Shown here: positions 1 to 7,975 of the stretch, one piece after another
Layout of the letters: each line of letters starts with the position of its first letter
How positions within the stretch are numbered: the stretch's first letter is position 1
Source of the DNA: Fodinibius sp964490705
Lineage (GTDB): Bacteria > Bacteroidota > Rhodothermia > Balneolales > Balneolaceae
Length of the DNA stretch: 64,000 nt
Reading direction: 5' to 3'
Assembly (NCBI GenBank): GCA_964490705.1
Contig: CAZBCG010000014.1
Location: 1-64,000 of the forward strand
Made by a program: the position numbers and the translations under genes
The notes under the pieces: generated by a model
What the model was told of the DNA's origin: nothing
What the model saw: only the letters and a program-made list of their open reading frames with translations
The model's database searches: none

Positions 1-61
1 ATAGCAATATGTTACAAAGATTTATAACATGCTATACTTCACTAGACCCTCATTTTTTCTG

Positions 62-92
62 GCACCGTAGCTTTGCTGCGGTGCTTTTATTT
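62..92 (+). terminator. Hairpin, probable terminator of an upstream gene
   Basis: Six-base arms GCACCG and CGGTGC enclose an 11-base loop and are followed by a T-rich run. Any gene it ends lies left of the window. An almost identical 23-base hairpin occurs at 14006-14028, so it may also be a dispersed repeat. Confidence 0.5.
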
Positions 93-163
93 TGGATGAA
101 CGAATCTTGTTGCAATGATATTTATAGAGCAAACTAGAATTATATTAAAGCAATATTAGCATA

Positions 164-883
164 ATGAAAGATAAGATTGTACTCATCGTTGGCGGATCAG
201 GGGGAATTGGCAGTGCATGCGGACATGTATTTGCAAAGGCCGGGGCGAAGGTAGTGCTTGCGGCGCGTAATCAAGATAAAGCCGAAGAGGTAGCCAAAGA
301 AATTAATAATTCCGGAGGCGAAGCATACGTCATCGGTGTGGACGTTACTGATCTGGCCTCGGTCTCGAAAATGGCGCGGGAAGTGACCGAAGATTTGGGA
401 GCTATCGACGTGCTCGTGAATGCCTTTGGTACGGCTGTTATTCAGCCGCTGCTCGATATTAATCCCCAGGAAGCCAAAGAGATGTTGGATGTGAATGTGT
501 ATGGCACCTTTTTGGTAACACAGACCGTCGTACGCTATATGGCAACCGAAAAGAAAGGGCGCGTGATTATGTTTCCCGGCAGTGTTGGGAAATATCCCAT
601 GAAGAACTCCTCGATTTATTCAGCGTCGAAATTTGCTGTAACGGGATTTGTAAAATCACTGACCGAAGAACACAAGCGCAGCGGCGTCAAATTTACGTTG
701 ATGCACCTGGGAGGCGTGGATACGCCGATGTGGGACAGCGACACGGTGGATATGCGCGTGCAGAAGGACAAAATGCTGACGCCTGAAGAAGTGGCAAAAT
801 CAGTCTATTATGCGGCAAATCAGCCCGAGGGATCGGTACTCAATGAGATTACCATTCAACCCGAATCTCACCAGATGGTTTGA
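164..883 (+). CDS. SDR family NAD(P)-dependent oxidoreductase
   Basis: This is a classical short-chain dehydrogenase/reductase of 239 residues, the usual length for the family. The N-terminal Rossmann motif GGSGGIGS binds the nucleotide, NAFG follows in the central sheet, and the catalytic YSASK (YxxxK) lies downstream of a GSVGK serine region. It is cytosolic and soluble, with no signal peptide. The substrate cannot be read from the sequence; many relatives are labelled 3-ketoacyl-ACP reductase-like on homology alone. It is transcribed towards the lysine aminotransferase gene, from which it is separated by a palindromic element. The ATG start is the first in frame and gives a complete Rossmann strand. 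Confidence 0.85.
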   Translation: MKDKIVLIVGGSGGIGSACGHVFAKAGAKVVLAARNQDKAEEVAKEINNSGGEAYVIGVDVTDLASVSKMAREVTEDLGAIDVLVNAFGTAVIQPLLDINPQEAKEMLDVNVYGTFLVTQTVVRYMATEKKGRVIMFPGSVGKYPMKNSSIYSASKFAVTGFVKSLTEEHKRSGVKFTLMHLGGVDTPMWDSDTVDMRVQKDKMLTPEEVAKSVYYAANQPEGSVLNEITIQPESHQMV

Positions 884-888
884 TTTTA

Positions 889-942
889 GATGCAAGATAC
901 AGGTTACAAGTATCGGGTATCTTGCATCCTGCATCTTGTATC
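889..942. repeat. Palindromic intergenic element between convergent genes
   Basis: A perfect 12-base inverted repeat, GATGCAAGATAC at 889-900 and its complement at 917-928, is followed by a further related copy (GCATCTTGTATC). It sits between two convergent genes, so it may end transcription in both directions. Similar words recur at 49214-49260, which suggests a dispersed repeat family. Confidence 0.6.
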
Positions 943-953
943 AACAATATAGA

Positions 954-2300
954 CTAAACCAAGGTGGGAGAGTTATCCATTGCTGCTTTGATGGAACGTT
1001 CGATAATCTCAATACCTTCATTGATCTGCTCTTTAGAAACGGTGAGCGGTGGACGGAATCGCATGGTTTGGGGACCGCAGGAAAGGATCATCAGCTTATT
1101 GTTAAAGCATTCCTTAATTACAGCGTCACGGGCATGTCCATCGGGAAAATCGATTGCACAAAACAGCCCTTTTCCGCGCGGGTTACTGACGCATTCAAAC
1201 TGTTGATATAGTTCATTAAGTTTTTCCTGTAAATAAGTACCGACCGTAGCGGCATTTCCGACAATATTTTCTTCCTCAATTACCTGTAAAATGCGTCCAA
1301 ACCGAACCATATCAACGAGATTACCGCCCCACGTAGAATTGATGCGGGAGGAGACGTGAAAGCAATTATTTTCGACTTCGTCAACGCGCTTGCTGGCTAG
1401 AATACCACAAACCTGCGCTTTTTTACCAAAGGCAAGGATATCAGGTTTTACATAATGTTCATGCGCCCAGAATTTGCCCGTCAATCCAACGCCGGTTTGA
1501 ACTTCATCATAAATGAGTAATGCTTCGTGTTTGTCGGCCAGATCTCGGAGTGCCTGGTGAAATTCTTGGCGGAAGTGACGATCGCCGCCTTCGCCTTGAA
1601 TGGGCTCGATAATGATGCAGGCGATGTCGTCTTTATACATCTCAAAGTATCGCTCGGCTTGTGCAATCGCTCGTTCTTCATTTTGCACAGTTTTGTGAAT
1701 ATTTTCATCCGTAGCAGGATATGTCATAGCCGGAGATTCTACGCGCGGCCAGTCAAACTTTGGGAAATATTTTACTTTTTTAGGATCGGTATTGGTGAGC
1801 GACATCGTATATCCCGTTCGCCCGTGAAAAGCCTGCTCGAAGTGCAAGACTTTGTGTCCTTTTTCTTGGCGATATCCTTTCTCAAAATTCTTCTGCACCT
1901 TCCAGTCAAAGGCAACTTTAAGGGCATTTTCTACGGCCAGCGCACCGCCGGAAATAAAGAATGAATAGGGCAGGTAGTCTGGAATACCGACACGGTCAAA
2001 ATTATCCACAAACTCGGCCATTTCTTCGGTATAAATATCTGAGTTGGATGGTTTATTGATGGCCACGCGCCCAATTTTATTTCGGAATTCGTCGTTGGCA
2101 AGTCTGGGATGATTCATCCCCAGCGGGTTGGAGGCAAAAAAGGTAAAGAAGTCCAAATAGCGCTCACCGCTTTTGGCATCATATAAATACATCCCTTCAC
2201 TTTTGTCAAGATCCAGCACAATATCATACCCGTCAGTAAGCATATGCTTCTGCAAAATTTTGTGAACTTGTGCGGGTGTTACCTCATTTGTGGTGGACAT
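954..2300 (-). CDS. lat: L-lysine 6-transaminase
   Basis: A class III PLP-dependent aminotransferase that moves the epsilon-amino group of lysine to 2-oxoglutarate, giving 2-aminoadipate semialdehyde (piperideine-6-carboxylate). Sequence support is the LAT-type block FFISGGALAVENALK, the EPIQGEGGD cofactor loop, DEVQTGVGLTG, and FGKKAQVCG carrying the PLP lysine. The open frame extends 26 codons further upstream, but the ATG at 2300 is preceded by a strong AGGAGG about 7 bases away, so that start is chosen (448 residues). The family is known from beta-lactam producers and from lysine catabolism. Here no adjacent semialdehyde dehydrogenase is seen, so the pathway fate is open. Ornithine aminotransferase lies about 6 kb away. 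Confidence 0.87.
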   Translation of the reverse strand: MSTTNEVTPAQVHKILQKHMLTDGYDIVLDLDKSEGMYLYDAKSGERYLDFFTFFASNPLGMNHPRLANDEFRNKIGRVAINKPSNSDIYTEEMAEFVDNFDRVGIPDYLPYSFFISGGALAVENALKVAFDWKVQKNFEKGYRQEKGHKVLHFEQAFHGRTGYTMSLTNTDPKKVKYFPKFDWPRVESPAMTYPATDENIHKTVQNEERAIAQAERYFEMYKDDIACIIIEPIQGEGGDRHFRQEFHQALRDLADKHEALLIYDEVQTGVGLTGKFWAHEHYVKPDILAFGKKAQVCGILASKRVDEVENNCFHVSSRINSTWGGNLVDMVRFGRILQVIEEENIVGNAATVGTYLQEKLNELYQQFECVSNPRGKGLFCAIDFPDGHARDAVIKECFNNKLMILSCGPQTMRFRPPLTVSKEQINEGIEIIERSIKAAMDNSPTLV

Positions 2301-2414
2301 AATCCTCCTGATAGATTTTAATTGCGGATTGTAAAGGTAGTTTCGACCGGGTAAGAAATTTGAATTTACTATTGACAATTACCCATGTCAAGCCTTATTA
2401 TTACCGACTCACAT

Positions 2415-2487
<73 letters not shown>

Positions 2488-2495
2488 CTACACAC

Positions 2496-2531
2496 AGCGG
2501 CTTTCTGAGGTTCAGGAAGCCGCTTTTTTTA
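2496..2531 (+). terminator. Intrinsic terminator of the initiator tRNA
   Basis: A ten-base stem (GCGGCTTTCT against AGGAAGCCGC) followed by seven T residues, directly downstream of the tRNA. Confidence 0.9.
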
Positions 2532-2871
2532 TTTCAGGTGTAATTCGATTTGTTTGTTGAATCTACACTTTTGGTCTGCCTAAAAAAGTCAAGAGTAGAT
2601 CTGATATCAATCCGCGAGAAATAGTTCTGTTCTCATTTTATTTATTGTAGGGCAATTCTCAATATTACCAATGGCAACCCACAGGGTGGAATATTTGTAT
2701 TGAATAACGAGTACAAGAGCGGAGCTGATTTAATTACTCCAAAAAAGATCTTTGGTAGGATGGTGTGTGCTTTCTAAATTAGATTATTAATCTTGGCAAA
2801 CTGGTAAATAGCTGAATCTGTTTTACACAGAGAAATAATTCATTATACCGGTGCTGATATCAAGGAGGGTT
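2532..2871. other. Gene-poor intergenic stretch
   Basis: About 340 bases hold no convincing gene. One frame stays open from about 2630 to the TAA at 2777 and would read as part of a globular protein, but it has no start codon and no recognisable motif; it could be a gene remnant or chance. The promoter of the downstream copper-protein operon must lie here but I cannot place it. Confidence 0.4.
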
Positions 2872-3612
2872 ATGGCTTGGACAAAGATGATTAGAAAAGT
2901 TAATCGGGATAAACTGCAAAAATATGTTAGCAGTTATCTTTGTATCGTTGTTCTGGGGAGTTTGTTTGTTGCAACTCCTTTGTTGGCCCAAAAGGTAACG
3001 ATTGAGGGAACGGTGGTTCTGGAAGGTTCTAAACAAACCGTACAAACAGATGTAGGAGGGTATCAAAATACGCCACAGGGTAGTAGTTTCAGTGAAGCTG
3101 ATCCTTCATCCAATAAGGTTGTCATTTGGCTCGAGGCGAAGAATAAAAAGACTACTTTTGATGCAAAGGGTAAACCTGATGACATGAGCGTGTTGGATCA
3201 GGTGGATAAGCATTTTAAGCCACGTTTGATGGTGATACAAGTGGGTGATGTCGTTCGTATCCATAACTCTGACCCCGTGTATCACAATGTTTTTAGCCTC
3301 TCCAAAACCAAGCGATTTGATGTGGGACGACGTTCGCCTGGCGATTACAAAGATGTAGAGTTTGATAAAGCTGGGAAAGTAGATGTGTTTTGTGATATTC
3401 ATTCCGATATGCATGCTGTTATTGCAGTTGCTCCTGAGCAAACAGTAGCTATGCAAAAGTTGCAATCAGGTGAAAAGTTTAGATTTACAGATCTTCCTCA
3501 GGGAGAATATGTATTGCATTTGCTGGCATTGGAGAATCGGAGCAAAAAAATAGATATTCAAGCAATAGATACACAGCGGGTAACATTGCAGACAATTAGA
3601 CTGGGCTCATAA
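2872..3612 (+). CDS. Secreted cupredoxin-domain (plastocyanin-like) protein
   Basis: An exported blue-copper protein of the type often annotated as methylamine utilization protein. A positively charged start and hydrophobic segment ending in LLAQ form a signal peptide. The type-1 copper site is visible: His138 in DPVYHNVFS, then Cys174, His177 and Met180 in VFCDIHSDM, the CxxHxxM spacing of plastocyanins. The open frame begins at a GTG at 2851, but AAGGAGG lies just before the ATG at 2872, which is therefore chosen although its spacing is short. It is the first gene of a tight unit with a sensor kinase (2 bases apart) and an outer-membrane barrel. It may act as an extracytoplasmic electron carrier or as the sensory partner of the kinase; neither is shown by the sequence. 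Confidence 0.82.
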   Translation: MAWTKMIRKVNRDKLQKYVSSYLCIVVLGSLFVATPLLAQKVTIEGTVVLEGSKQTVQTDVGGYQNTPQGSSFSEADPSSNKVVIWLEAKNKKTTFDAKGKPDDMSVLDQVDKHFKPRLMVIQVGDVVRIHNSDPVYHNVFSLSKTKRFDVGRRSPGDYKDVEFDKAGKVDVFCDIHSDMHAVIAVAPEQTVAMQKLQSGEKFRFTDLPQGEYVLHLLALENRSKKIDIQAIDTQRVTLQTIRLGS

Positions 3613-3614
3613 TT

Positions 3615-5402
3615 ATGGAAGCTCCCAAATTTCCCATTCGTTGGAAGTTGCTGGCCGGTTTTGTGGGATTGGCGTTAATTGTTTTACTCGTTGTACTTTT
3701 TACGGTGAGCCGTATATTGGACGACCGTATCCGTGATGATATTAATGCCAATTTCCAGGAGGCGAGTAAAATTTTTGAACAACTGCAGGATGTTCGTTTT
3801 CGCCAGCTTCGTCAGACGGCTACACTTGTTGCCGATATGCCGTATATGAAAGCGGCAATATCCACCGGCGATAAAGCAACTGTCAATCAGCAGATTCGTC
3901 AAGAGCTGGCCCAACTGTTGCATTTTGATCCTCTTATTTCCGATACGCTTTCATCCGAGCCGTTGACTACAAGCCTGGATTCCGTGGGCCTGGTTATGGT
4001 TTTTGATCAGCAGGGTGTACCGCTGGGACAATTATCTGACATGAATTTGCCCAATCGGTCAATGCGCAACCGGGCCGGGCTAAATAGAGCACTCGAGGGG
4101 CATTTCCCCCAACAATCATATATCTGGAAGCGGGGAAACAGCTATTTTAATGTGATAACCATTCCGGTGTATTTGCAGGATCAGGTGATTGCTGCTCTCT
4201 CACTGGGATATCCCATTCGCAATCGTGAAGCAGAGTTGCTGGCCCAGGTTATTGAGTACGAGGTATCATACTTTGTAGATGACAACTTGTTGACGACATC
4301 CATTGAGTCGTTGAATTCCGAAGATCGACAGGCTCTTTCCGGTGGACTCAAAAATGCCCGTTTCGATGTTATTGACCAACAGGGAGGTACAACCGTCGAA
4401 TTACAGATGAAAGACCAGCAATGGTTAATGTACCTGCTGCCTATGGTACAAGATAAGTCTCAGTCTGGCAATATAGCAGGCTACTACGGGGTAGCCAAAT
4501 CACTCACAAAAGCACTGGAGCCCCTTCATGAACTGCAGCGGGTCATTTATCTGATTGGCTTCGGGGGTATTCTGCTGGCAGTTATTTTGGGGATTACACT
4601 AACCCGAAACTTGACTCGACCCATTAATCGCCTGTTAGAAGGAATCAAAAGAATTGAAAATGAGGAATATGACAATCCGGTTTCCGTCGAGAGTAGTGAT
4701 GAATTTGGACAGCTTACTCGTACCTTCAACAAGCTTGTTGCCAACATAAAAGAGAATCTCAGGGAAAAAGAAACCCTGCTGGCCGAGATTCATCATCGTG
4801 TAAAAAATAATTTGGCGGTTATATCGGGGTTACTGCAGCTTGAAGCCCAAAATGCAGAAGACGACCATGCGAAAAATATCCTGAAGAACAGCCAAATGCG
4901 CATTCACTCGATGGCTACTGTTCATGAAATGCTGTACGAGGCACAGAATTTCAATAAGCTTTCTTTCGGTCATTTTGTAGAAAAGATGGTTATCTCAATT
5001 AAAGATGTTTATGAGACCGACTACTCCAACATCGATATTACACTTGATATTTCAGATATTCATCTCAATGTAAACCAGGCAGTTCCCTGTGGATTGATTA
5101 TTAATGAGTTGGTGACAAATGCATTTAAACATGCTTATACGAATGGTGAAGAGGGAATAGTTAAGGTGGTACTGAAAGGGGATAACAAAAACGTGCATAT
5201 TGAAGTGATTGATAAAGGCAAGGGACTGCCCGATGATTTTTCGATCGGAGAGAGTGATTCACTCGGCTTTACGCTTATTCAACTATTGGCAAAGCAGCTC
5301 AAAGGCAAAGTAACTGTGGATACAGAAGAGGGAACTGCCATTTCGGTAGTCTTCGAAAAAGAAAATAAAAAAGGATCAAGCAGTTCACTGAATTTCAATT
5401 AA
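3615..5402 (+). CDS. Membrane sensor histidine kinase (HAMP, HisKA_2, HATPase_c)
   Basis: An inner-membrane sensor kinase. Residues about 12-32 form a first membrane helix, about 35-305 a periplasmic sensing region, and about 308-328 a second helix followed by a HAMP domain. The phosphoacceptor block EIHHRVKNNLAVI carries His393/His394 and is diagnostic of the HisKA_2 subfamily. The ATPase domain shows NELVTNAFKHA (N box) and DKGKGLPDDF (G1), and the protein ends soon after it. No receiver or regulator gene adjoins it; a lone receiver sits at 56607-56969. It begins two bases after the copper-protein stop and is followed 18 bases later by the barrel gene, so the three are probably co-transcribed. 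The stimulus is unknown. Confidence 0.9.
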   Translation: MEAPKFPIRWKLLAGFVGLALIVLLVVLFTVSRILDDRIRDDINANFQEASKIFEQLQDVRFRQLRQTATLVADMPYMKAAISTGDKATVNQQIRQELAQLLHFDPLISDTLSSEPLTTSLDSVGLVMVFDQQGVPLGQLSDMNLPNRSMRNRAGLNRALEGHFPQQSYIWKRGNSYFNVITIPVYLQDQVIAALSLGYPIRNREAELLAQVIEYEVSYFVDDNLLTTSIESLNSEDRQALSGGLKNARFDVIDQQGGTTVELQMKDQQWLMYLLPMVQDKSQSGNIAGYYGVAKSLTKALEPLHELQRVIYLIGFGGILLAVILGITLTRNLTRPINRLLEGIKRIENEEYDNPVSVESSDEFGQLTRTFNKLVANIKENLREKETLLAEIHHRVKNNLAVISGLLQLEAQNAEDDHAKNILKNSQMRIHSMATVHEMLYEAQNFNKLSFGHFVEKMVISIKDVYETDYSNIDITLDISDIHLNVNQAVPCGLIINELVTNAFKHAYTNGEEGIVKVVLKGDNKNVHIEVIDKGKGLPDDFSIGESDSLGFTLIQLLAKQLKGKVTVDTEEGTAISVVFEKENKKGSSSSLNFN

Positions 5403-5420
5403 TAATTAAGCTGATACCGC

Positions 5421-6590
5421 ATGAAGCACAGGCTTACAGCAGCATTATTTTTTGGCTTTTGGATGTGTTGGATAACTTCTGTTTTTGGGCAAGTACAGAT
5501 TGGAGGAGAGGCCGCTTTTGAGCTACGGAAGGGCGGGTACGATTCTGCTCCTACCATTAACCAGACGCCAACTGACAAGTGGCTACTCTATGCACCCGAT
5601 ATTCGACTTTTTGTGGATGCTCCGATTTCTGATAACTGGTTTGTCTCTGGTGCGTTGCAATCGGATTATTACCGGGGTAGCCGGAGTCAAGTGTTTTTCT
5701 CTTCATTCAATATCAATTGGATGCCCTCCGAAAATATAAAAGTCACGGCCGGCAGATTTACCACACCATTTGGCCGATATGATGAGCTGTTGTTGTCATC
5801 TCAAAATCCGTTTGTGCATCTGCCGCTGTCTCACGTATGGAATATGCCGGTCAATCAATATCGGGGTTATTTTTTCGGCGAATCCTCCTATGATGGAGTT
5901 CCCGGTCAATCGCTGGTGTATCGGCGGATGTATTCGCAGGGATTAAAACTGGGCGGTACCACCAACGAAGAAACGTTCCGATATGAGTTGGCTGCTACGT
6001 TGACGAGTGTTTCCAGTTATACCGATGTCGGGGAACAAAATACCCCCGCTTTTATTGGGCGCCTTGAGGTGCATCCGGCGATCTGGAACACCATCGGTCT
6101 TTCGTTTGGATATGGTTCGTACCTGCTCGATGATCCTGTCAATGACGTTCTTTCCGACAACAAAAGAGCTGGTTATAAACAGACTATTGTCACGGCATAT
6201 ACCGAATTTTCATATCATTATTATCAACTGATGCTGCAATATACCTTTAACCGTTGGGATTCGCCCTGGATTGACGAAGACGGGCAGATGATGGAAGAGC
6301 AGATTGCCAATGATGTGACGCACTATCTGGCAAAATTCAAAATGCGTTTCCCGTTTTGGGTGGGAGCATACGGCGCCGTCCGTTACGAACACTATATACC
6401 CAACGCCATAACTCTTGACTCTCAAGATATAAGGGCTAAACCATCACCTAACAAAGACCGGTTCGAGTTTGTACTGGGATACCAGATTAATAGAAATATT
6501 ATACTAAAAACATCTTATTTGTTGTCCCAAAATGATGGCACTGAACTCAAAGATGATGTTTTTGCTGTGCAGGTTAGCGCCCGATTTTAG
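5421..6590 (+). CDS. Outer-membrane beta-barrel (porin-like) protein
   Basis: A 389-residue exported protein with signal peptide ending SVFGQ. The body alternates hydrophobic and polar residues with many aromatic residues, has the block VTAGRFTTPFGRYDELL seen in porin-like and phosphate-selective-porin-like barrels, and ends on aromatic Phe (QVSARF), the outer-membrane insertion signal. It is the last gene of the copper-protein and kinase unit. Its cargo is unknown. A channel or receptor for a copper- or redox-linked compound would fit the neighbours, but that is inference. Confidence 0.75.
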   Translation: MKHRLTAALFFGFWMCWITSVFGQVQIGGEAAFELRKGGYDSAPTINQTPTDKWLLYAPDIRLFVDAPISDNWFVSGALQSDYYRGSRSQVFFSSFNINWMPSENIKVTAGRFTTPFGRYDELLLSSQNPFVHLPLSHVWNMPVNQYRGYFFGESSYDGVPGQSLVYRRMYSQGLKLGGTTNEETFRYELAATLTSVSSYTDVGEQNTPAFIGRLEVHPAIWNTIGLSFGYGSYLLDDPVNDVLSDNKRAGYKQTIVTAYTEFSYHYYQLMLQYTFNRWDSPWIDEDGQMMEEQIANDVTHYLAKFKMRFPFWVGAYGAVRYEHYIPNAITLDSQDIRAKPSPNKDRFEFVLGYQINRNIILKTSYLLSQNDGTELKDDVFAVQVSARF

Positions 6591-6759
6591 TTAGATAGTA
6601 AAGAGACAAAAATTTTTGAAAATTGTGCCGGCCGGTTTGTTCTTAAAAGAATCCGTCAGTTTATCTCATCCATTTTTATACGACATAATTTTGTTTTTGC
6701 CTCTCTGCGGCAAAATTGTGTTGATTACTACTTTTTTGATAAAGATTAGTACTACTGCG

Positions 6760-6818
6760 TAAAATAGCCAGATAAATATAAGTGTTATCTTTACAATTAA
6801 TACTATTTGGCTATTTTA
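6760..6818. promoter_or_regulatory. Inverted repeat upstream of the GH43 gene
   Basis: A perfect 11-base inverted repeat, TAAAATAGCCA at 6760-6770 and TGGCTATTTTA at 6808-6818, with a 37-base A/T-rich loop, ends 28 bases before the GH43 start codon. It could be an operator for a dimeric regulator or an mRNA hairpin. No regulator gene lies beside it. Confidence 0.4.
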
Positions 6819-6846
6819 GAGTAAATTCTAAAATATCTGAATAACT

Positions 6847-7929
6847 ATGGAAAGAGATAGATCAGCGTTTGTTGTTTGGCAATCTATACTAGTGGGTTTC
6901 CTTATTTTGATATGTTCCGGAACACTGAACACACAGAAGGTAAAAGCACAGAACTCAGCATCTATAGAAACACCATACACGAACCCACTAATTTTACACC
7001 GGGCCGACCCCTGGGTATATAAGCACACGGATGGCTACTACTATTTCACGGCGTCGGTTCCGGAGTTCGATCGACTGGAAATTAGGCGAGCCAAAACGAT
7101 TGAAGGACTTAAAGATGCGGAGCCAAACGTAATCTGGCGCAAGCATAAGACAGGTGAAATGGGGGCTCATATCTGGGCGCCAGAACTGCACCATATTGAT
7201 GGGAAGTGGTATATGTATTTTGCCGCTGGTGGTGCTGAGGACGTATGGGCCATTCGTATGTATGTCCTGGAAAATGATTCCGAGAATCCGATGACAGGAG
7301 AGTGGGTCGAAAAAGGACAAACCAAGACCAAATGGGAAACGTTTTCACTTGATGCAACTACATTTGAGCATCGTGGGAAACGATATATGGTTTGGGCACA
7401 ACATCCGCCTGAATTTGACGGGAATACAGCCCTTTACATTGCAGAAATGGATACGCCTTGGAGCATCAAACAACCGCAGATTGAGCTAACGCGTCCAGAG
7501 TATGAATGGGAAGAACAACTATTTAAAGTCAATGAGGGAGCTGCTGTTATAAAAAATGAGGGCAAAATATTTATGACCTATTCTGCCAGCGGAACCGATC
7601 ACAACTATTCTGTTGGATTGCTTACAGCTGATGCAGATGCAGATCTTTTGGATCCTGATGCATGGGAAAAATCCAAAGAGCCTGCTTTTGAGACCTCGGA
7701 AGAAAACGGTATTTACGGGCCCGGGCATAATAGTTTCACCACTACTAAGGATGGAAAAACGGATCTGTTTATCTATCATGCGCGAAGCTATAAAGAGATT
7801 GAAGGTGATCCACTCAACGATCCCAACCGACATACCCGCGTGCAGGTGCTAAAGTGGAACGAGGATGGGACACCCAATTTTGGAGTGCCCGCCCCGGATA
7901 ATGCTCCGTTAGATCCGCAAAAGAGATAG
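6847..7929 (+). CDS. Secreted glycoside hydrolase family 43 protein
   Basis: A probable arabinofuranosidase, arabinanase or xylosidase with the five-bladed beta-propeller of GH43. A signal peptide spans about residues 1-36 (cleavage near VKAQ). The three acidic catalytic positions are visible: Asp54 in HRADPWVY (base), Asp169 in FSLDATTF (pKa modulator) and Glu230 in VNEGAAV (acid). Blocks IWAPELH and GPGHNSF are typical of the family. The 360-residue length fits a single catalytic domain without a carbohydrate-binding module. It stands alone, not in a polysaccharide-utilisation operon; the nearest SusC/SusD pair is 11 kb away. The precise substrate cannot be decided from the sequence. Confidence 0.87.
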   Translation: MERDRSAFVVWQSILVGFLILICSGTLNTQKVKAQNSASIETPYTNPLILHRADPWVYKHTDGYYYFTASVPEFDRLEIRRAKTIEGLKDAEPNVIWRKHKTGEMGAHIWAPELHHIDGKWYMYFAAGGAEDVWAIRMYVLENDSENPMTGEWVEKGQTKTKWETFSLDATTFEHRGKRYMVWAQHPPEFDGNTALYIAEMDTPWSIKQPQIELTRPEYEWEEQLFKVNEGAAVIKNEGKIFMTYSASGTDHNYSVGLLTADADADLLDPDAWEKSKEPAFETSEENGIYGPGHNSFTTTKDGKTDLFIYHARSYKEIEGDPLNDPNRHTRVQVLKWNEDGTPNFGVPAPDNAPLDPQKR

Positions 7930-7947
7930 GAAATTCTTGTGAAGTTA

Positions 7948-7975
7948 AAGCCTAATACTAATAATTATTAGGCTT
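7948..7975. terminator. Bidirectional hairpin between GH43 and rocD
   Basis: AAGCCTAAT and ATTAGGCTT form a nine-base stem between two convergent genes, overlapping the stop codon of the ornithine aminotransferase gene. Confidence 0.7.

Noticed and set aside
810..1211. 133-codon plus-strand frame across the end of the SDR gene
   Set aside because: It overlaps the SDR end, the palindromic element and the 3' end of lat, and has no motif.
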